The position numbers and the translations under genes were made by a program. The notes under the pieces were generated by a model, which was not told the origin of the DNA, ran no database searches, and saw only the letters and a program-made list of their open reading frames with translations. A stretch of 64,000 nt of DNA from Raffaelea ambrosiae (taxonomy: Eukaryota; Ascomycota; Sordariomycetes; Ophiostomatales; Ophiostomataceae): contig PCDI01000020.1 in NCBI GenBank assembly GCA_002778195.1, forward strand, positions 335,243 through 399,242, read 5' to 3'. Below, piece after piece: positions 48,461 to 59,954 of this stretch. Position 1 is the first letter of the stretch. Every line of letters begins with the position of its first letter.

Positions 48461-49210
48461 TCATAAGCCTGTCTTTGCGCTTCTTATGTCTCGTAACCTA
48501 GCCAGGACACCAGCAAACCAAGGCGTGCTCCACAGACTGAAGACAATGCGCACTGGCAACATGACTTTGGTGATCGCGTAGGCCAAAGCGACTTCGACCA
48601 CGATCGTGTGCTTGGAGTCGGCACTGGTCCACTTCTGAAGGATGGCATCTTCGGAGGCGTCTCCATGAGCCGACTTCGGGTCTGGTATCGGTGTGAACTT
48701 GGTGTCGTCCGCCTCTCCATCACCAAACCCGAACCAACCCTTCCTCCGAAAATATTTTTCGAACCGTCGCACGCCATCTGCCACCTGTCTGCCGTAGTGG
48801 CCCACCATGTATTCAATCGGCACGTAGTCGGTGTAGTGGAACAGCCCAGCCAATCCAAACAGTGGCACAATGGCTGTGATTTCGTGGAGAATCAGGAATG
48901 CGACAATGTGTGACACGGGAGCATTTCGTAGACGGCGGGTATATTTTTGCATAGAGGGAGGTAGACGGGACAGTATGTGTTCGGCTCGTGACATGGGACT
49001 GGAGGTGAACTTATCGCTAGCAGGTTTGCTTCTATGACTGGTCGAGTTGCTGTACTGCTGCCATGATGAACGACTGCTTCTGAGAGGGAGGAAGCGGTTT
49101 GGCGTCGGTGATGCGGACCGTGCGAATGGGAGTTCGGTACTAAAGGAAAGTCTCGGGCGGAATACCCATCGGAGTGACATTGCCATCTCTTGTGCGGTTG
49201 TTCGAAGCAA
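48461..49210 (-). CDS. FAM210/DUF1279 mitochondrial membrane protein
   Basis: Single-exon protein of up to 249 residues. The N-terminus is rich in Arg and Ser and lacks acidic residues, like a mitochondrial presequence; translation could begin at Met1, Met9 or Met11. The DUF1279 core begins near residue 98 with SHIVAFLILHEITAIVPLFG and continues through GLFHYTDYVP, then YGRQVADGVRRFEKYFRRKG, and closes with a second hydrophobic segment (about 205-235, ALAYAITKVMLPVRIVFSLW). Relatives include animal FAM210 proteins and a yeast mitochondrial protein linked to the mitoribosome-associated set. The exact role is not settled. It converges with the NDK gene, leaving about 260 nt between their stop codons. 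Confidence 0.85.
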   Translation of the reverse strand: MLRTTAQEMAMSLRWVFRPRLSFSTELPFARSASPTPNRFLPLRSSRSSWQQYSNSTSHRSKPASDKFTSSPMSRAEHILSRLPPSMQKYTRRLRNAPVSHIVAFLILHEITAIVPLFGLAGLFHYTDYVPIEYMVGHYGRQVADGVRRFEKYFRRKGWFGFGDGEADDTKFTPIPDPKSAHGDASEDAILQKWTSADSKHTIVVEVALAYAITKVMLPVRIVFSLWSTPWFAGVLARLRDIRSAKTGL

Positions 49211-50085
49211 AGGGCAGATTGTCGGGAGTGCCGGGTTAATATATGCCTACGAAGCTGACATTGTTGGCCTGTCAAATTGTCGGGTTTGTAGGAGCTTGCT
49301 AGCTAGCACGTGACCATGTATCGAGGGGACTGACGAACAAGAATAACTGGGACTAAGGCGGGCGGAAGCATTAAACAGAGACAAGTCGTCTGAATAACGA
49401 TGCCCATTCACACAGGGCGCTTTCTGCGTGTCCAATTCCAGTTTCCTACCGCTGTGGCGGTGCTGCACCTCACGTTTTGGGAAAGAAGGAACAGGTCGTG
49501 GCTGCCAAAAACGGCAATATTCTTGTAGGCGTGACATGCATTTGCGAAAAGAATTGTTAGAAGGACCTTTCCTGGAAGACCGGCTCCCTGTTTTTCGTTG
49601 CCTCTTCCTTTTCTTTTCATGTTGACTTTATCTTTTACTGTGTGGTGAGGTTTCAAGACCAAAGACGCGCCACCACCCTCTCAATTCATACGCCCACGAA
49701 ACCTGACTTCAATTTGACGTGAACTCTCTCCTTTCTCTTCATTTGATTTTCTTTTCGAATTTCGATCGCTTTACCTCTCGGGATTACTTGTTTCTGCTTA
49801 TTTTCAGATCTTTTGCCTTCATTTTCTATTGCAATTAGTCCCAGTCCGTTCCTGTTTTCGATCCGTCAGCTCCAGAAACACGATTGTCGAGCGATTTGAT
49901 CAGCATATCCTCCTCCAAAGTCCATCTCTCCAGTCATATGCACAACCGATATCGCGTTCTGTAATGAATAAGCTTCATATTCTATTCGGGGCTTGACATA
50001 TATACTCTTTGTGTCTTTCTTCTGCCCTTATTTGTTTTCGATATCGTGTTCGGAGTTTTTTCTGCCTGGTACGACACTCTCTATC
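49211..50085. other. Intergenic, divergent promoters
   Basis: Upstream of both the DUF1279 gene (-) and the BTB-like gene (+). AT-rich and T-rich in its right half (49620-50085). No gene seen. Confidence 0.55.
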
Positions 50086-52072
50086 ATGTCATCGCCTTCT
50101 TATTCTTGGAAGGAAAACGAGGGTCCTTTTAATGCTCCTCGCACTCCAAGTCCGCCCATCCTGACACCGGCTTCTGATTGTATCGCCACCAGCTCAGGTG
50201 GAAAGCATCAAGGTGAGGCCCATCTAGAAAACATATTCTCTTGCACCTGCTGATGCCGAAAGACATATTTACACCAGAACATTTGGTTCTAAGGACGAAC
50301 TACGAAGGTCCTCCAAAAGCAAATGAATTTACTGAAAAGCGCCGAAAAAACAGGGAGCCCATCACATACGACAACATCAAAGCAAACGAATTGAAGGGTC
50401 TCTACCAGAATACCAGAGACCGATTGATGGCTCTACGCGATAACTCCGGCTCTGTCAGCGCCAACAAACCACCAAATCCCGGTGATATTTTTTCATCACC
50501 TCTGCTCGATTCGTCGAGCGGAAAGCCTTTGAATACTACAGAAGCCGCATCTCATCAGGACAATATCATGAATGCCATCGTCACGACCATGCCAAGTACA
50601 GAGCCTCCGGTGGTGAAAAGACAGGCGCCAATGGCATCAAAGCCTGTGATATGCAGCGGAAAAGTCGGTTTGGGGAATGAGTCAACACTGGGGTCCCAGG
50701 CCGTTCATGTAACAAACCATCCGAGTAAGTATTCGTTCTTCTACTTTGATGCATTTGACCAGTTTATTGCTAAAACGGAATCAGGGAATCATCAAGTCAA
50801 TTCATGCGGCCAGCCAGCTAATGATATGAGATGGAACATGGCCAAATACATTCGCTCGTAAGGGATTTTTTTTTTTCCATTTTGGCGCTCTACCCCCAAT
50901 TATGATGGCTGTTCCTGTGAGTGTACTGATATCTGGGCAATAGTCACAATGAGGACCCTGTAGTAATGGGCCATAAGCCTGACACCGGCTTGCACAAGTG
51001 CAGAAAGCCCGTGTGGTGCAATGGGTTTCGGAACAAGGATTGTTTTGGCTGTGCTGACGGCATTTTCCGAGTTGTATCCTCGTACGGCAACAGTGACATC
51101 TTCTTTTTGCATGTTTGTCGGCAAGCCATGAGTCAAACTGCTACCAAATGGCCTTCTACCCGGCCAATGTCCCACGGTACCAACACCAGCCAATTCTGGG
51201 ATGCGACACTTGTGATGAGTTCCAGTCCGGGGCTAGCTTCTGCTCTGGAGATTGTCTTCACTATGATTCACGGTCAACATACCGCCTGTGCTCGCCATGT
51301 CTTGCTGACGGGAGACAAGCTGTCTTTGATGACAACCATCTGCGAGAAGCTTGGGTGTGAAGAGGTCGTTCGCCATGTGGCTGGCCATTGGCTCTCGTGT
51401 CGGCTGGCCAACCCACCTCTCCACCGAGATATACCGCAGTGGCTAGCTCTTCTGCAAACTGCAAATCAATGCAAGCAGAAAGACATCCTGGCCAAGGCAC
51501 TCCGAGAGCTTGCAATCTATGGAGCAGATGCCGATATAGATGGAATGATGCATGCCGGCAGCACAACTGGAAAGCCGGACTTGGCACCCACAGTTCACGT
51601 GGATAATGTGCCTTTGGTTTGTGAGTTCTCCCACACCCCCGAGTTTGCATTGATGAATTAATGTGACCAACAAACACCAGTGGCTATACAGGAAGTTCGG
51701 CACCAAGCTATTGCCCGTGTTCTTTCTGAGGTGGAAAAGGTGCTTCTTGGAGAGTGTAGGAAATGTACTATTAGGGCCCGCCCAGATGATCATACACACA
51801 ACTCGTCATCATCAGTTGTCTTGCGGAGATTTTCGCTGATCGACTGGTTCTCGATCAGTCAGCGAAAGGATGCCAGCCTTGATGACGTTGTGTCGATGGT
51901 CAAGTGCATTGGGCGGCAGAGTACTGAAAATGGGCCACTCGGTGTGCCCAGCCACTGTGCGTCGGACTCAGCCAACACTGCCCTCAACAATATATATCAC
52001 ACGATAGACAAGATTGTCGACGGGTTGGACCTTTCAAACTGCTGGAGTGATCTGTGCGTTGGATTTAAGTAG
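50086..52072 (+). CDS. BTB-like domain protein, fungal-specific
   Basis: Five exons: 50086-50212, 50263-50724, 50785-50857, 50944-51620 and 51681-52072, joined in frame to 576 residues (introns 50, 60, 86 and 60 nt with GTGAGG, GTAAGT, GTAAGG and GTGAGT donors). The first 190 residues are polar and disordered. Residues about 245-375 resemble the degenerate BTB/POZ region plus following helices of many ascomycete proteins: SSYGNSDIFFLHV, then ALEIVFTMIHGQ, a KLGCEEVVRHVAGHW helix and DIPQWLALLQTANQ. BTB domains mediate dimerisation and cullin-3 recruitment, but this group is uncharacterised. The gene has few alternative interpretations because all four splices preserve one frame. Confidence 0.65.
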
Positions 52073-53096
52073 GGAGTTTATCACGGGGGGATGGGACGTC
52101 TTCTGCTCTTGCTAGTGCTCTTGTTTTTACCTGTTTTTGTTTGATTTCTGTTTTATGTTTGCACGTTCGCAAATATTTCGGGGGGTTAAGTTTCTGATCT
52201 TGCTTGTGTTTTCTCAAGAAATGGCTGCTATGGGAAACAGGAACAGGGAAACAGGGAAACAGGGCAACAAGTGCAGTCAGTTGAGAATTGAACGAGGCAG
52301 CACAGCGAGGCAGCGCTAATACCTTGGGGCTCAGGTGATGGGAATATACACATCCATGCAGAACGTCACGGGTTAAAAAAAAATCACCTCGTGGGAGGAG
52401 GAAAGTCTGTTGACAATATGGGGGTCTCCTTTTTGTTTTTATCCCTCCTTTCATAATTGCGGTGCCTTAGTGTTCTTATCTAGAGATAAGGGAGTCACAG
52501 AATTAAGCAAAACACAGAAATCAATGGGAACATGACCGTTACCTCCAAACAGACCTCAATAATACGAGTTCAAACAGCTACGTTTGATTCATGGAACGGT
52601 TTGCTATTCTGGTCTTCGTCTGGGTCTGCGGTGGGGGTGTTTCGACAGGAATGCCTCTGCTACTTGGAGATGATTTGCAATCACTCTCAATCCCAGATTC
52701 CCTTCGACACAATTTCACTTTGGTTTCAGCAGCTCACCCACCGTTGGTCCACGACACGAAGACGAGGTGGTTTGTACGAGAAGTCCTATTTTCTCTTTAA
52801 TTGGGGGCCTTTTATCCTCTCTTTTCTCTTTCTTTTCCGTTTTCTTTTTTTATGGTATGTACCATACAATCCCATCAGCTGTCATTTGAAGGGGTTTCTT
52901 TTTCTCGTTCACCATAAAAAGCCAACATACTGACATTCGTTCCCCATGCTCTTGCAATGAAAGACCTTGGCTTCTCATCAGAGAGCGAAGACAGTTCCGA
53001 CAGCCCACGTGGCACCTCCTTAGGCAGAACCTTCCTCGTGACCGCCACCATTCTCGCCGTCCGCAGTATTCCCACCAGCCACACCAAGTATTCTCC
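52073..53096. other. Intergenic between two BTB-like genes
   Basis: No gene recognised; T-rich leader-like sequence lies at 52800-52920. An upstream exon of the next gene within 52957-53096 cannot be excluded. Confidence 0.5.
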
Positions 53097-54744
53097 ATGG
53101 CGTACCGGCAGACGACAGCGTACCCGTATGCGGTGCCGCAGCAGACGGCCGCATTTTACCCCCAGCAGCAGATTCGGCAGCTCCCCCAGTCTGCAACCTA
53201 CATGGCTACCATGCCTGGGTATTCTGCTTATGCCCCTGTTGCCGGCTTCCCGCTACAACAGCAGGCACCTGCCTATTTGCCTGGAGGGAGAGTGTTTAAC
53301 GGCTGGTCCGGCATCAGACAAGAACAGGAGAAGGATCAAGAGAATGCGGACACATCCCGGGCGCAAAGCAGCGATACTGGGAAGAAAGCTGCAAACTTGA
53401 CGACCAGAATCCAGAGAAGCAGATCAACAGCGACGACACGCAGAAGCCGCATTCGCATTGAACGCTCAGAATGCCCCGAGTGTGAGAGGTTCTGTCGTTG
53501 TGGCACAAGCAGCTGTACCTGCTCGGATCAGGAAGGGTCTTGTCACAGTGAATGCTCATGCAGTTCAGACAATGACGATGACGGCAACGATGAGGATGGG
53601 GACAGTGACGAAGGCGAGGAAGATCAAGATGACAGACACGCCCGATCCACCTCTGCTACCAGTCGTGAGCAAGTCAACTATAACGCCGCCGATCTTGTCC
53701 ACGAGGTGGCCATCCAGCCTTGCGGGTCGGGCCGCGTGGCCGTGCACCTGGCTAGCACACCGCCCCGGCTGACGGTGTTTGTGGTATCGGCCCGGCGGAT
53801 GAGAGCTGCGACAGCAGTTGGGTCTGGACAGAGTCGATGGGCAGCCGTGTGCCACCGGGGCACGAATTCATGTGATACGACCGTGGGCGATGAGGCGGCG
53901 GTGCTAGGGATGTACTGGATGCTGCGAGTGATTCACCAAGAGGATAATGCCGGGAATGACGGGGGAAAGGTTGGAAGCCAAGGACACAACACCGGCTCTT
54001 CTGGGTCGACCTCTGGCTCTGGGCAAGGGTCTTCCAGCAGATCATCACAGGTGGACGCAGGTGGTCCTGCTGAGCTTCCGGCTCGTATCCTGGCGTATGT
54101 CGCTCTGTTTGGCCACCAATTTGGAGTCCTTCCAGTAAGAGGTATCGGCGGTCGTGGAGGCCAAGTTGGTCCGTTCATGCTGATGAACGGAAATGCCAAT
54201 CGCAACGTTAATGGTATGAGCGACGGCCATAACCCCCATACAGCTCGTCTCCGGGCCCAGGCTGTGTCTTGGCTGTACGCCCTCACCAGTCGGCCTCGCA
54301 ACCGACGCACGCTTGAGGCTGTGTCGCCAGCCGACTGGCCGTACTTGCTGTATACGTCAAGGGCCCTTGGTGACCGAGAGCTGTTTGGACGGTGTGTGCG
54401 GACGCTGTTGCAGCGCTGGTTTGTGGACGCGACGGGGCAATTCTGCGACGCCTCAGGGAGACGCGTGCGCTTAGATGTGCCGGACGCCATGCGGGAGACG
54501 GTGGCGCGAGATCTAGGTACGCATGTTTGAGAAGCGCCGCTTTGTGTGTTTGGTGTGTCTTCTGTGTTATTTTACCTGTTTCAATCTTGCACTGCGGCCC
54601 GTCTCGTCCCTTTGATTGAACGCTCTGCTGTGCCATGACCTCTTACAGCCCAACTAATAAACGCCGCTAGCTTCCCTTAAGTCTGCCCGTGATAGATCCA
54701 TTGAGGCCATTGTCACCGCTGCTGTTGCTGCCTTTGAAAGTTGA
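53097..54744 (+). CDS. BTB-like protein with Cys-rich and acidic segments
   Basis: Two exons, 53097-54516 and 54671-54744, give 497 residues. The N-terminus is Tyr/Gln/Pro-rich (YPYAVPQQTAAFYPQQQ), followed by a cysteine cluster (ECPECERFCRCGTSSCTC, then HSECSCSS, about 122-158) and a strongly acidic Asp/Glu stretch (about 159-178). The C-terminal half echoes the preceding gene: AADLVHEVAIQP, EAAVLGMYWMLRVIHQ, AVSWLYALTSRP and WPYLLYTSRALGDRELFGRC, again like a degenerate BTB plus helical tail. Exon 2 adds ASLKSARDRSIEAIVTAAVA. An alternative acceptor would lead into a different 60-codon frame, so the C-terminus is uncertain. The start codon is provisional. Function unknown. Confidence 0.6.
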
Positions 54745-54923
54745 TGGAGATGGAAATCGAATAGTGGCTCCTCTCTGTCGAGTGGTGCAGTCCCTTGTTC
54801 TACGTGCGTTGCTTTCTATTTTTGACCTGGAAACGGTCAGCGCCAGGCGATTAAATATCGATCTCGACACTGTGCACTCTTAATGCGGCCTCTCGGCAAT
54901 TTTCAAAGGAAACAAAAGACAAA

Positions 54924-55198
54924 ATGGATGAGAAGAAACCGCTGGATTTTGTTACGTCGCTATGTCAAAGCAATAATATAATACTTGCTATTTTGCCCCG
55001 TTCTTTGCAGTATTCGCTAACCGAGAACAACACGCCGTTGTGCCATTCCTGGCTGGGCCAAATTCGCAGAACGGTTCAGTCATCATCGTCCATCAGATCC
55101 CCGACATTGCCCTCATCATTGGCCCTGCAACTGAAACCAGCGTCCTCCTGTTTGTTATTTCGACCCGTGGCAGTCATTTCCAGCCAGTGTCAACCAGG
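54924..55198 (+). pseudogene. Possible fragment of a third BTB-like gene
   Basis: A weak call. If a 47-nt intron (54964-55010, non-consensus GTCAAA donor, TTTGCAG acceptor) is removed, the sequence from the ATG at 54924 reads through FANREQHAVVPFLAGPNSQ and a beta-rich stretch SVIIVHQIPDIALIIGPATE, then LLFVISTRGSHFQPV, before a TAG at 55199. This resembles the start of the BTB-like fold in the two upstream genes. Everything downstream on this strand is antisense to the next gene. It may be a truncated copy, the start of an overlapping gene, or chance. Confidence 0.3.
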
Positions 55199-58100
55199 TA
55201 GCAATGGCCACTGAGGTTGTTCCTGATCTTGAATATGTCTTCTTTGTGGACAACAGGGTTTCCCCACCCAACCACAATCTCCTCGATCATCAACGCCAGG
55301 AGCCCAGACACGACACTGAACTCAAACTCGCTTCGTGGTCTATCTATCATCGAAGTACCCCCCGCCGATACTTGATTCATATCCCAGCACCTCTCCGCAA
55401 TTACCTCTATGTGCTTGTTGTGCACATCGACAAAACCCTCCATCATCTGTCGCAGTTTCCCCGACATCTTCGTGCGATTTTCAGGGTCAGCAAGAATTTC
55501 CCTGCTCCACTCCAATGTCAACCGTTCCACTAGTCCCATTATGGAACCGTGGCTGAGATTTTGCGTGCGTATTTGACCTTGCGATCTCTTGATCGAAATG
55601 TAATCTTTCAAATATGGAGGAAATTCGTGGACGGCGAATGACGATCGAGCTGCAACTGGTAAGTTCTGCAAGACGAAGTAAACCTCCAGCCACTAGCCGG
55701 GCTTGAAAGACCAATAATTGGACTCCATGCTATAGAGTTTCTCGTAGAATACCCGGAGCGAGCCAGGCTGCAGGTCTTCCCAGTTTGGCTCTTGGGGTTC
55801 GGGAAGTATTGGAAACAACCGCGTCAACTGGTGTCTCCACGATTGGGGCAGGTCCCTGTCCTTGCCCAGCTAAAACAAAGCATTCACATAGTGGAATGCC
55901 CAATAACAAGAAGAAGTCTTTGCATCTCTGACTGCATAGCACCACCGGGAGCGTAGGGGCAAAATCTCCATACTGATCATCATTTTGAGGATAGGCAAGA
56001 CAGAGTAGTCGAGCTTTTCTGCACCCAGTTTTGTCAAAACAGTGACTTGGGTGACATTTTCTTGATAAGCCTGTTTGCAGCTTGTCCATACTTCGGCACA
56101 AATGTTCAATGGCCTGCCCTCATATGCACTGTTGTGAGCCATTTGGTCGGGGTCGTTCTGCTTATCCTGGACCTTTTGTGCGTTCATTTTTTTTCTTTTT
56201 GTCGGTCGCCTTGTCGGCCGCCTTTTCTTGGCCGCTTTCTGTCCTTTTTCCCCCGAAATTGCCGTTGGGAGTTCTTCCGGCATTCCGCTATCTGCCCCAT
56301 CTTCTGATAGAAACCCATCTCCGTCTTCGTCTGCCAGAGCTGAACCCCCACCACTAATGCTATCGACTTTTCCGTTATCGTCGTTGCTTTGTTCTTCAGC
56401 TGGAGGAGAAGGGCATCGACTCTCTGATCGCTGTTCTTGCGGATGCTTCAATGGATGCTCCCATGGACTATGCCGGTGCTGCTGCTCTTTTTGTCCATGT
56501 TGATGTTGACTTTGGTGTTGCTCGTGCGGCTGCCGCTGAAATTGACCCCGATTTGGCAGTCTTTTCTTCCTTGACACGGTATGCCAGGCGTCGGGTTCTT
56601 CGACTTTCACTGTAGCCGGCATATCAGTAGCAGAATTTTCGACAAATGTAGGCAGCGATAGTTTACCATTCTTGTGGTCTGCATCTTGTCGGTCTGCATT
56701 GAACCGAGAATGGATGCGAGCCCTGTGGGAGTTCTGCAGCTGTGCAGGCGACTGGGCCGGAGGTTGTGCCGGGACTTGTGGTGTTCGGTGCTGCCATGTG
56801 AGACGAGGTCGTAAATTCGAGGGAACAACACCTCCCTGTTCTGTATCGACACCTACATTGTTCTGAACATCCTGGGGGTGATCATTGTCTTGCACAGCTG
56901 CTTCAACTTCATCCGCCCAATTGTCAAACTCTGAGGGAAAGTGCGGTAGAGGAGGCAGCTGCAAACTTGGCTCTTTCTGACTGTTGCTAACAGAAGATGA
57001 GTGGACTCCTGGATTCCTGGAATGTGGCCTGGGCCCAGAAGCCCTCTCTGTCAGTGGCCCATCCGTCTCTTCTGCACCAATTTTGATTTCCAGAACAGAT
57101 GAATCCTTTGATAGCATCTGTGCATAGCTAACTTGAGGCAGTTTCGGGATTGGGGCCGGATGTAGGGTTCCAGATTCATCGACTTTGGGTGTCTTCTGTA
57201 AATTCAATCGACGTTTTGTTTCATATGATTTCTTGCTCTCAAGTGCAGAGCTGGGAAGGCCAGCAGAGCCGCGTCGCCATGGTGCCATGACATGTCTCGA
57301 ACAAAGATTAAGTTGCTGAGAAACTTGTACCTCTGGCGTATTCCTCAGAGGTGGCATCGGAACTGAGTCTTTCTTGGTACTTTCTTGAACATCTTGCAGG
57401 TGTTCGGTTTCTGCTGGTCTCTGCACTAGTTCGGTGCTAGAAGGTAGAGACCTGAGCAGTTCAGACGCTGCAGATGCTGTCGGCAATGGCTGCACTTCAC
57501 AATTGTCCCCGGAATGGGGTCGCAGTGCATTCAGGCTAGAACATGTTGGACTTGCACCCCAAGGTGAACCATCTTCATTGAGTCGTCCTCGATCTCCCCC
57601 CCCCGGAGAGATGGTTGTTTGATCTTGACCCAAGACTGAATCCGGACCTCTGTAACACGGCTGTTCGCCTGGAGTCTCATCTGAAGCATCTATGGGGCAC
57701 GCATCTGGGCTGTCTTGTCGTTTGCTGCCCCCCCCGGTTATTTCGAAATCTGCAGAGCCTCCATTGCACCAGATGCTAGTTGCATTCGGGTAATATGAAT
57801 GGTCGATGTGGGAGCCCGTCTCGCTGCGCTCTTGGGCACTGGCCTCAACGGCACTGGACGGGCAGACAGAAGTACCACTTTCTTTCAAGTGGTCGAAAAG
57901 AGCACGCTCAGCTGCCACTGGATGGCTCTTGTGAAGAACAGTCTTGACGTGATCAGAGACGTAGTGCGTAGCTTGAAGCAATGCATTTTGCGACGTTTTT
58001 GGAGAACAGCAGGCCAGAAAGACGAGGTCGTCGAGCTTCTGGAACTTGAGCAAGGCACCAGCCAAATTGTCCAGGGAATAACTGCTTACGGATGGGAGAG

Positions 58101-58611
58101 TGTGGTCGTTGTAGACGTCTCGATGCGGAAAGATGACACGCACTAGTACAGACGAGGTGTAGCGATGGAAATTCGTGTTTGCATTGAGTGTTTTGAAGAT
58201 AGAATACCATTCATCCTTGTCCGGCCATTTGTCGTCCTAAGGCCAAAGGTGGAGTGTGATGACCAAGGGCGTCTTGGAGTAGTAGTGGGACGAGAACTCG
58301 CGGTAGATCTTCCTGTTGACATAGGCTAAAGCGGGCAGTTTGTGAGGTGGCTTGCAGTGGTGCTTGCGGTGTATGGAACAGCAGGCGTCGGCAGAGGAGC
58401 CATCACAGTGCTCATAGTCTTCCGAATAGGCCTTTTCAACACCGTGATGTGCGGGATTGTAGTTTTTCAGACAGTGGGCGCTGGGGACCAAGCTTTCGAG
58501 CTCGATGGGGCCGTTATCGTCCACGCAGGTATCGTACAGACGATGACGAACATCTATGGGCTGTGCGCCATGGCGACCACATTCGAGGGCGAGGCGGACC
58601 CCGAAGAGCAT
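55174..58611 (-). CDS. Unknown 1145-residue frame with three in-frame TAG codons
   Basis: From the first in-frame ATG (58611; an in-frame TAA lies about 65 nt upstream) to the TGA at 55174 one minus-strand frame stays open for 1146 codons except for TAG at codons 125, 914 and 973. There is no TAA, TGA or frameshift. Both sides of each TAG read like protein: HLWP-TAG-DDKWPDKDEWYSIF, YVNALF-TAG-LGKDRDLPQSW and SFKPG-TAG-WLEVYFVLQNLP. The middle is polar, with a Gln/His-rich run and a basic KKRRPTRRPTKRKK segment that could be a nuclear signal. No known family was recognised. The TAGs may be recoded to Trp by A-to-I editing, may be nonsense mutations of a pseudogene, or may lie in cryptic introns. 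Upstream exons are possible. Confidence 0.6.
55693..55695 (-). other. In-frame TAG 3 (codon 973)
   Basis: TAG between NYWSFKPG and WLEVYFVLQN in the same frame. Recoding would give a Trp-Trp pair. A splice explanation would need a GTATTC donor 60 nt upstream. Confidence 0.6.
55870..55872 (-). other. In-frame TAG 2 (codon 914)
   Basis: TAG between WAFHYVNALF and LGKDRDLPQSW in the same frame. The upstream side is aromatic-rich, as expected of a folded domain. A splice explanation would need a GTCAGA donor 63 nt upstream. Confidence 0.6.
58237..58239 (-). other. In-frame TAG 1 (codon 125)
   Basis: TAG between LVITLHLWP and DDKWPDKDEW in the long minus-strand frame. Change of its A to G (read from inosine) would give TGG, Trp. 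A splice explanation would need a GTCAAC donor 84 nt upstream and would remove conserved-looking protein sequence. Confidence 0.6.
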
Positions 58612-59954
58612 TCCAAAGTGGCAGGTGCTGGACAGAGCGGTGACAGAGAACAGAGGCCCCCCATGTTAGATACATAATCAACACAGAACAAACGCAAACC
58701 AGTATTGATTGTTGGGTCTTCGAATCGAAGTTCACTCACTTGTCCCGCACTAACCGCGCTGGCGAAGAATGGGAAAAAGAATAATGTCTCGACAGAGCAA
58801 GTGGTAGCAGACGATCAGGCATGACGACGGGCGGTATGAAATATGAAATACTGATTTGCTCCACGGAAAGATATTTTCGCTCTCGATAATGGCGCTGGCC
58901 AACTAGAAACCAGTCGGCTGCTCAATGCAAAGACAAACGGACAAATACAGATAAAAGAAAGACAAAAAAATGGGCATAATCAGATGCACTAGGATACTCT
59001 AGGTTGGCGAGGTACGCATGGCGACGACGAAGATGATGGGGAGAGCGAGGTTGACGCTTCGTGTATTTAGAACTATGTAGGAGAAATAAGTTTCGTCTAC
59101 CAGAGGAACGCAAGGCAAGAGCAACTAATGCTATATAGTAGTTTAGCCGGAAAGAGCACCCCGTGGGTTCGCACCTGCCATCGACTGGAACCCAGAACAG
59201 CCTTGAAACATACATGTACGTATGATACACAGCGCGCGGGAGAGCACCTAAAGCATACATAGAATCAGGAAGCGTTGCTTAAGACAACGTAGCGTGATGA
59301 ACGGTCGAAAACGAATGTAGATCTCAGAAATGAAACAGCCACCAGATGGTAAGAGCCGATGACAGTGATTAACGAAGGATCCTTTCCCATATTTTCTTCT
59401 TCGAGCAGCCATAAAGAGGTATCACGCCAAAATGGAGTAATAGCCTCTCGCTATCCAGGAGCAAGAGTCGCAGGGGACCGCTTGCCGTGGAGGCAGCGCA
59501 CTCGGGCTATCTGAGAAAAAAAAGGAGAAGAGAAGAAGAAAAAATTCGCGTAGTTGTTTGACGTGACTATTTTTCGTGAAGTGCCCCACATAAGCAGTGC
59601 GTGGCAGGTGACCCCGGAAGCGCAAAAACTAGTCGGCGCTGCAATGCTTACATAGTAGCCAGTGCCCCATAGGAGAAGGCGGGCATAATCGGACGCGCGC
59701 TGATTGGCTGAGGCCATTGTCATGGCACTCGCCGGACCTGTGAAGCCGAGGGGGGCCGAAAAACTAACCGGATTGTGCCTCTCTTTGACCATCGTCGCTA
59801 GATGCACACTCTTCTTTTATCACACGACCACCCACGCGACGTGATAAATACCACACCCCTTGGCGACGGACGACCGAAATACGGACTCAAACGAAGTGAC
59901 GTACATATAGAAAAACACGGGACAGCCCCGAAGGAATACAGCTATTAGTTCACG
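58612..59954. other. Divergent intergenic region
   Basis: Upstream of the TAG-interrupted frame (-) and SdhC (+). No gene recognised. It holds one TACATAGTA word (59649-59657) and A-rich sequence at 59515-59545. It could contain an upstream exon of the minus-strand gene. Confidence 0.5.

Noticed and set aside
54689..54883. Alternative 64-codon frame after the 53 kb gene
   Set aside because: It would need a different splice acceptor for exon 2; the chosen acceptor gives a helical tail (SLKSARDRSIEAIV) and a nearby stop, but I could not exclude the alternative.
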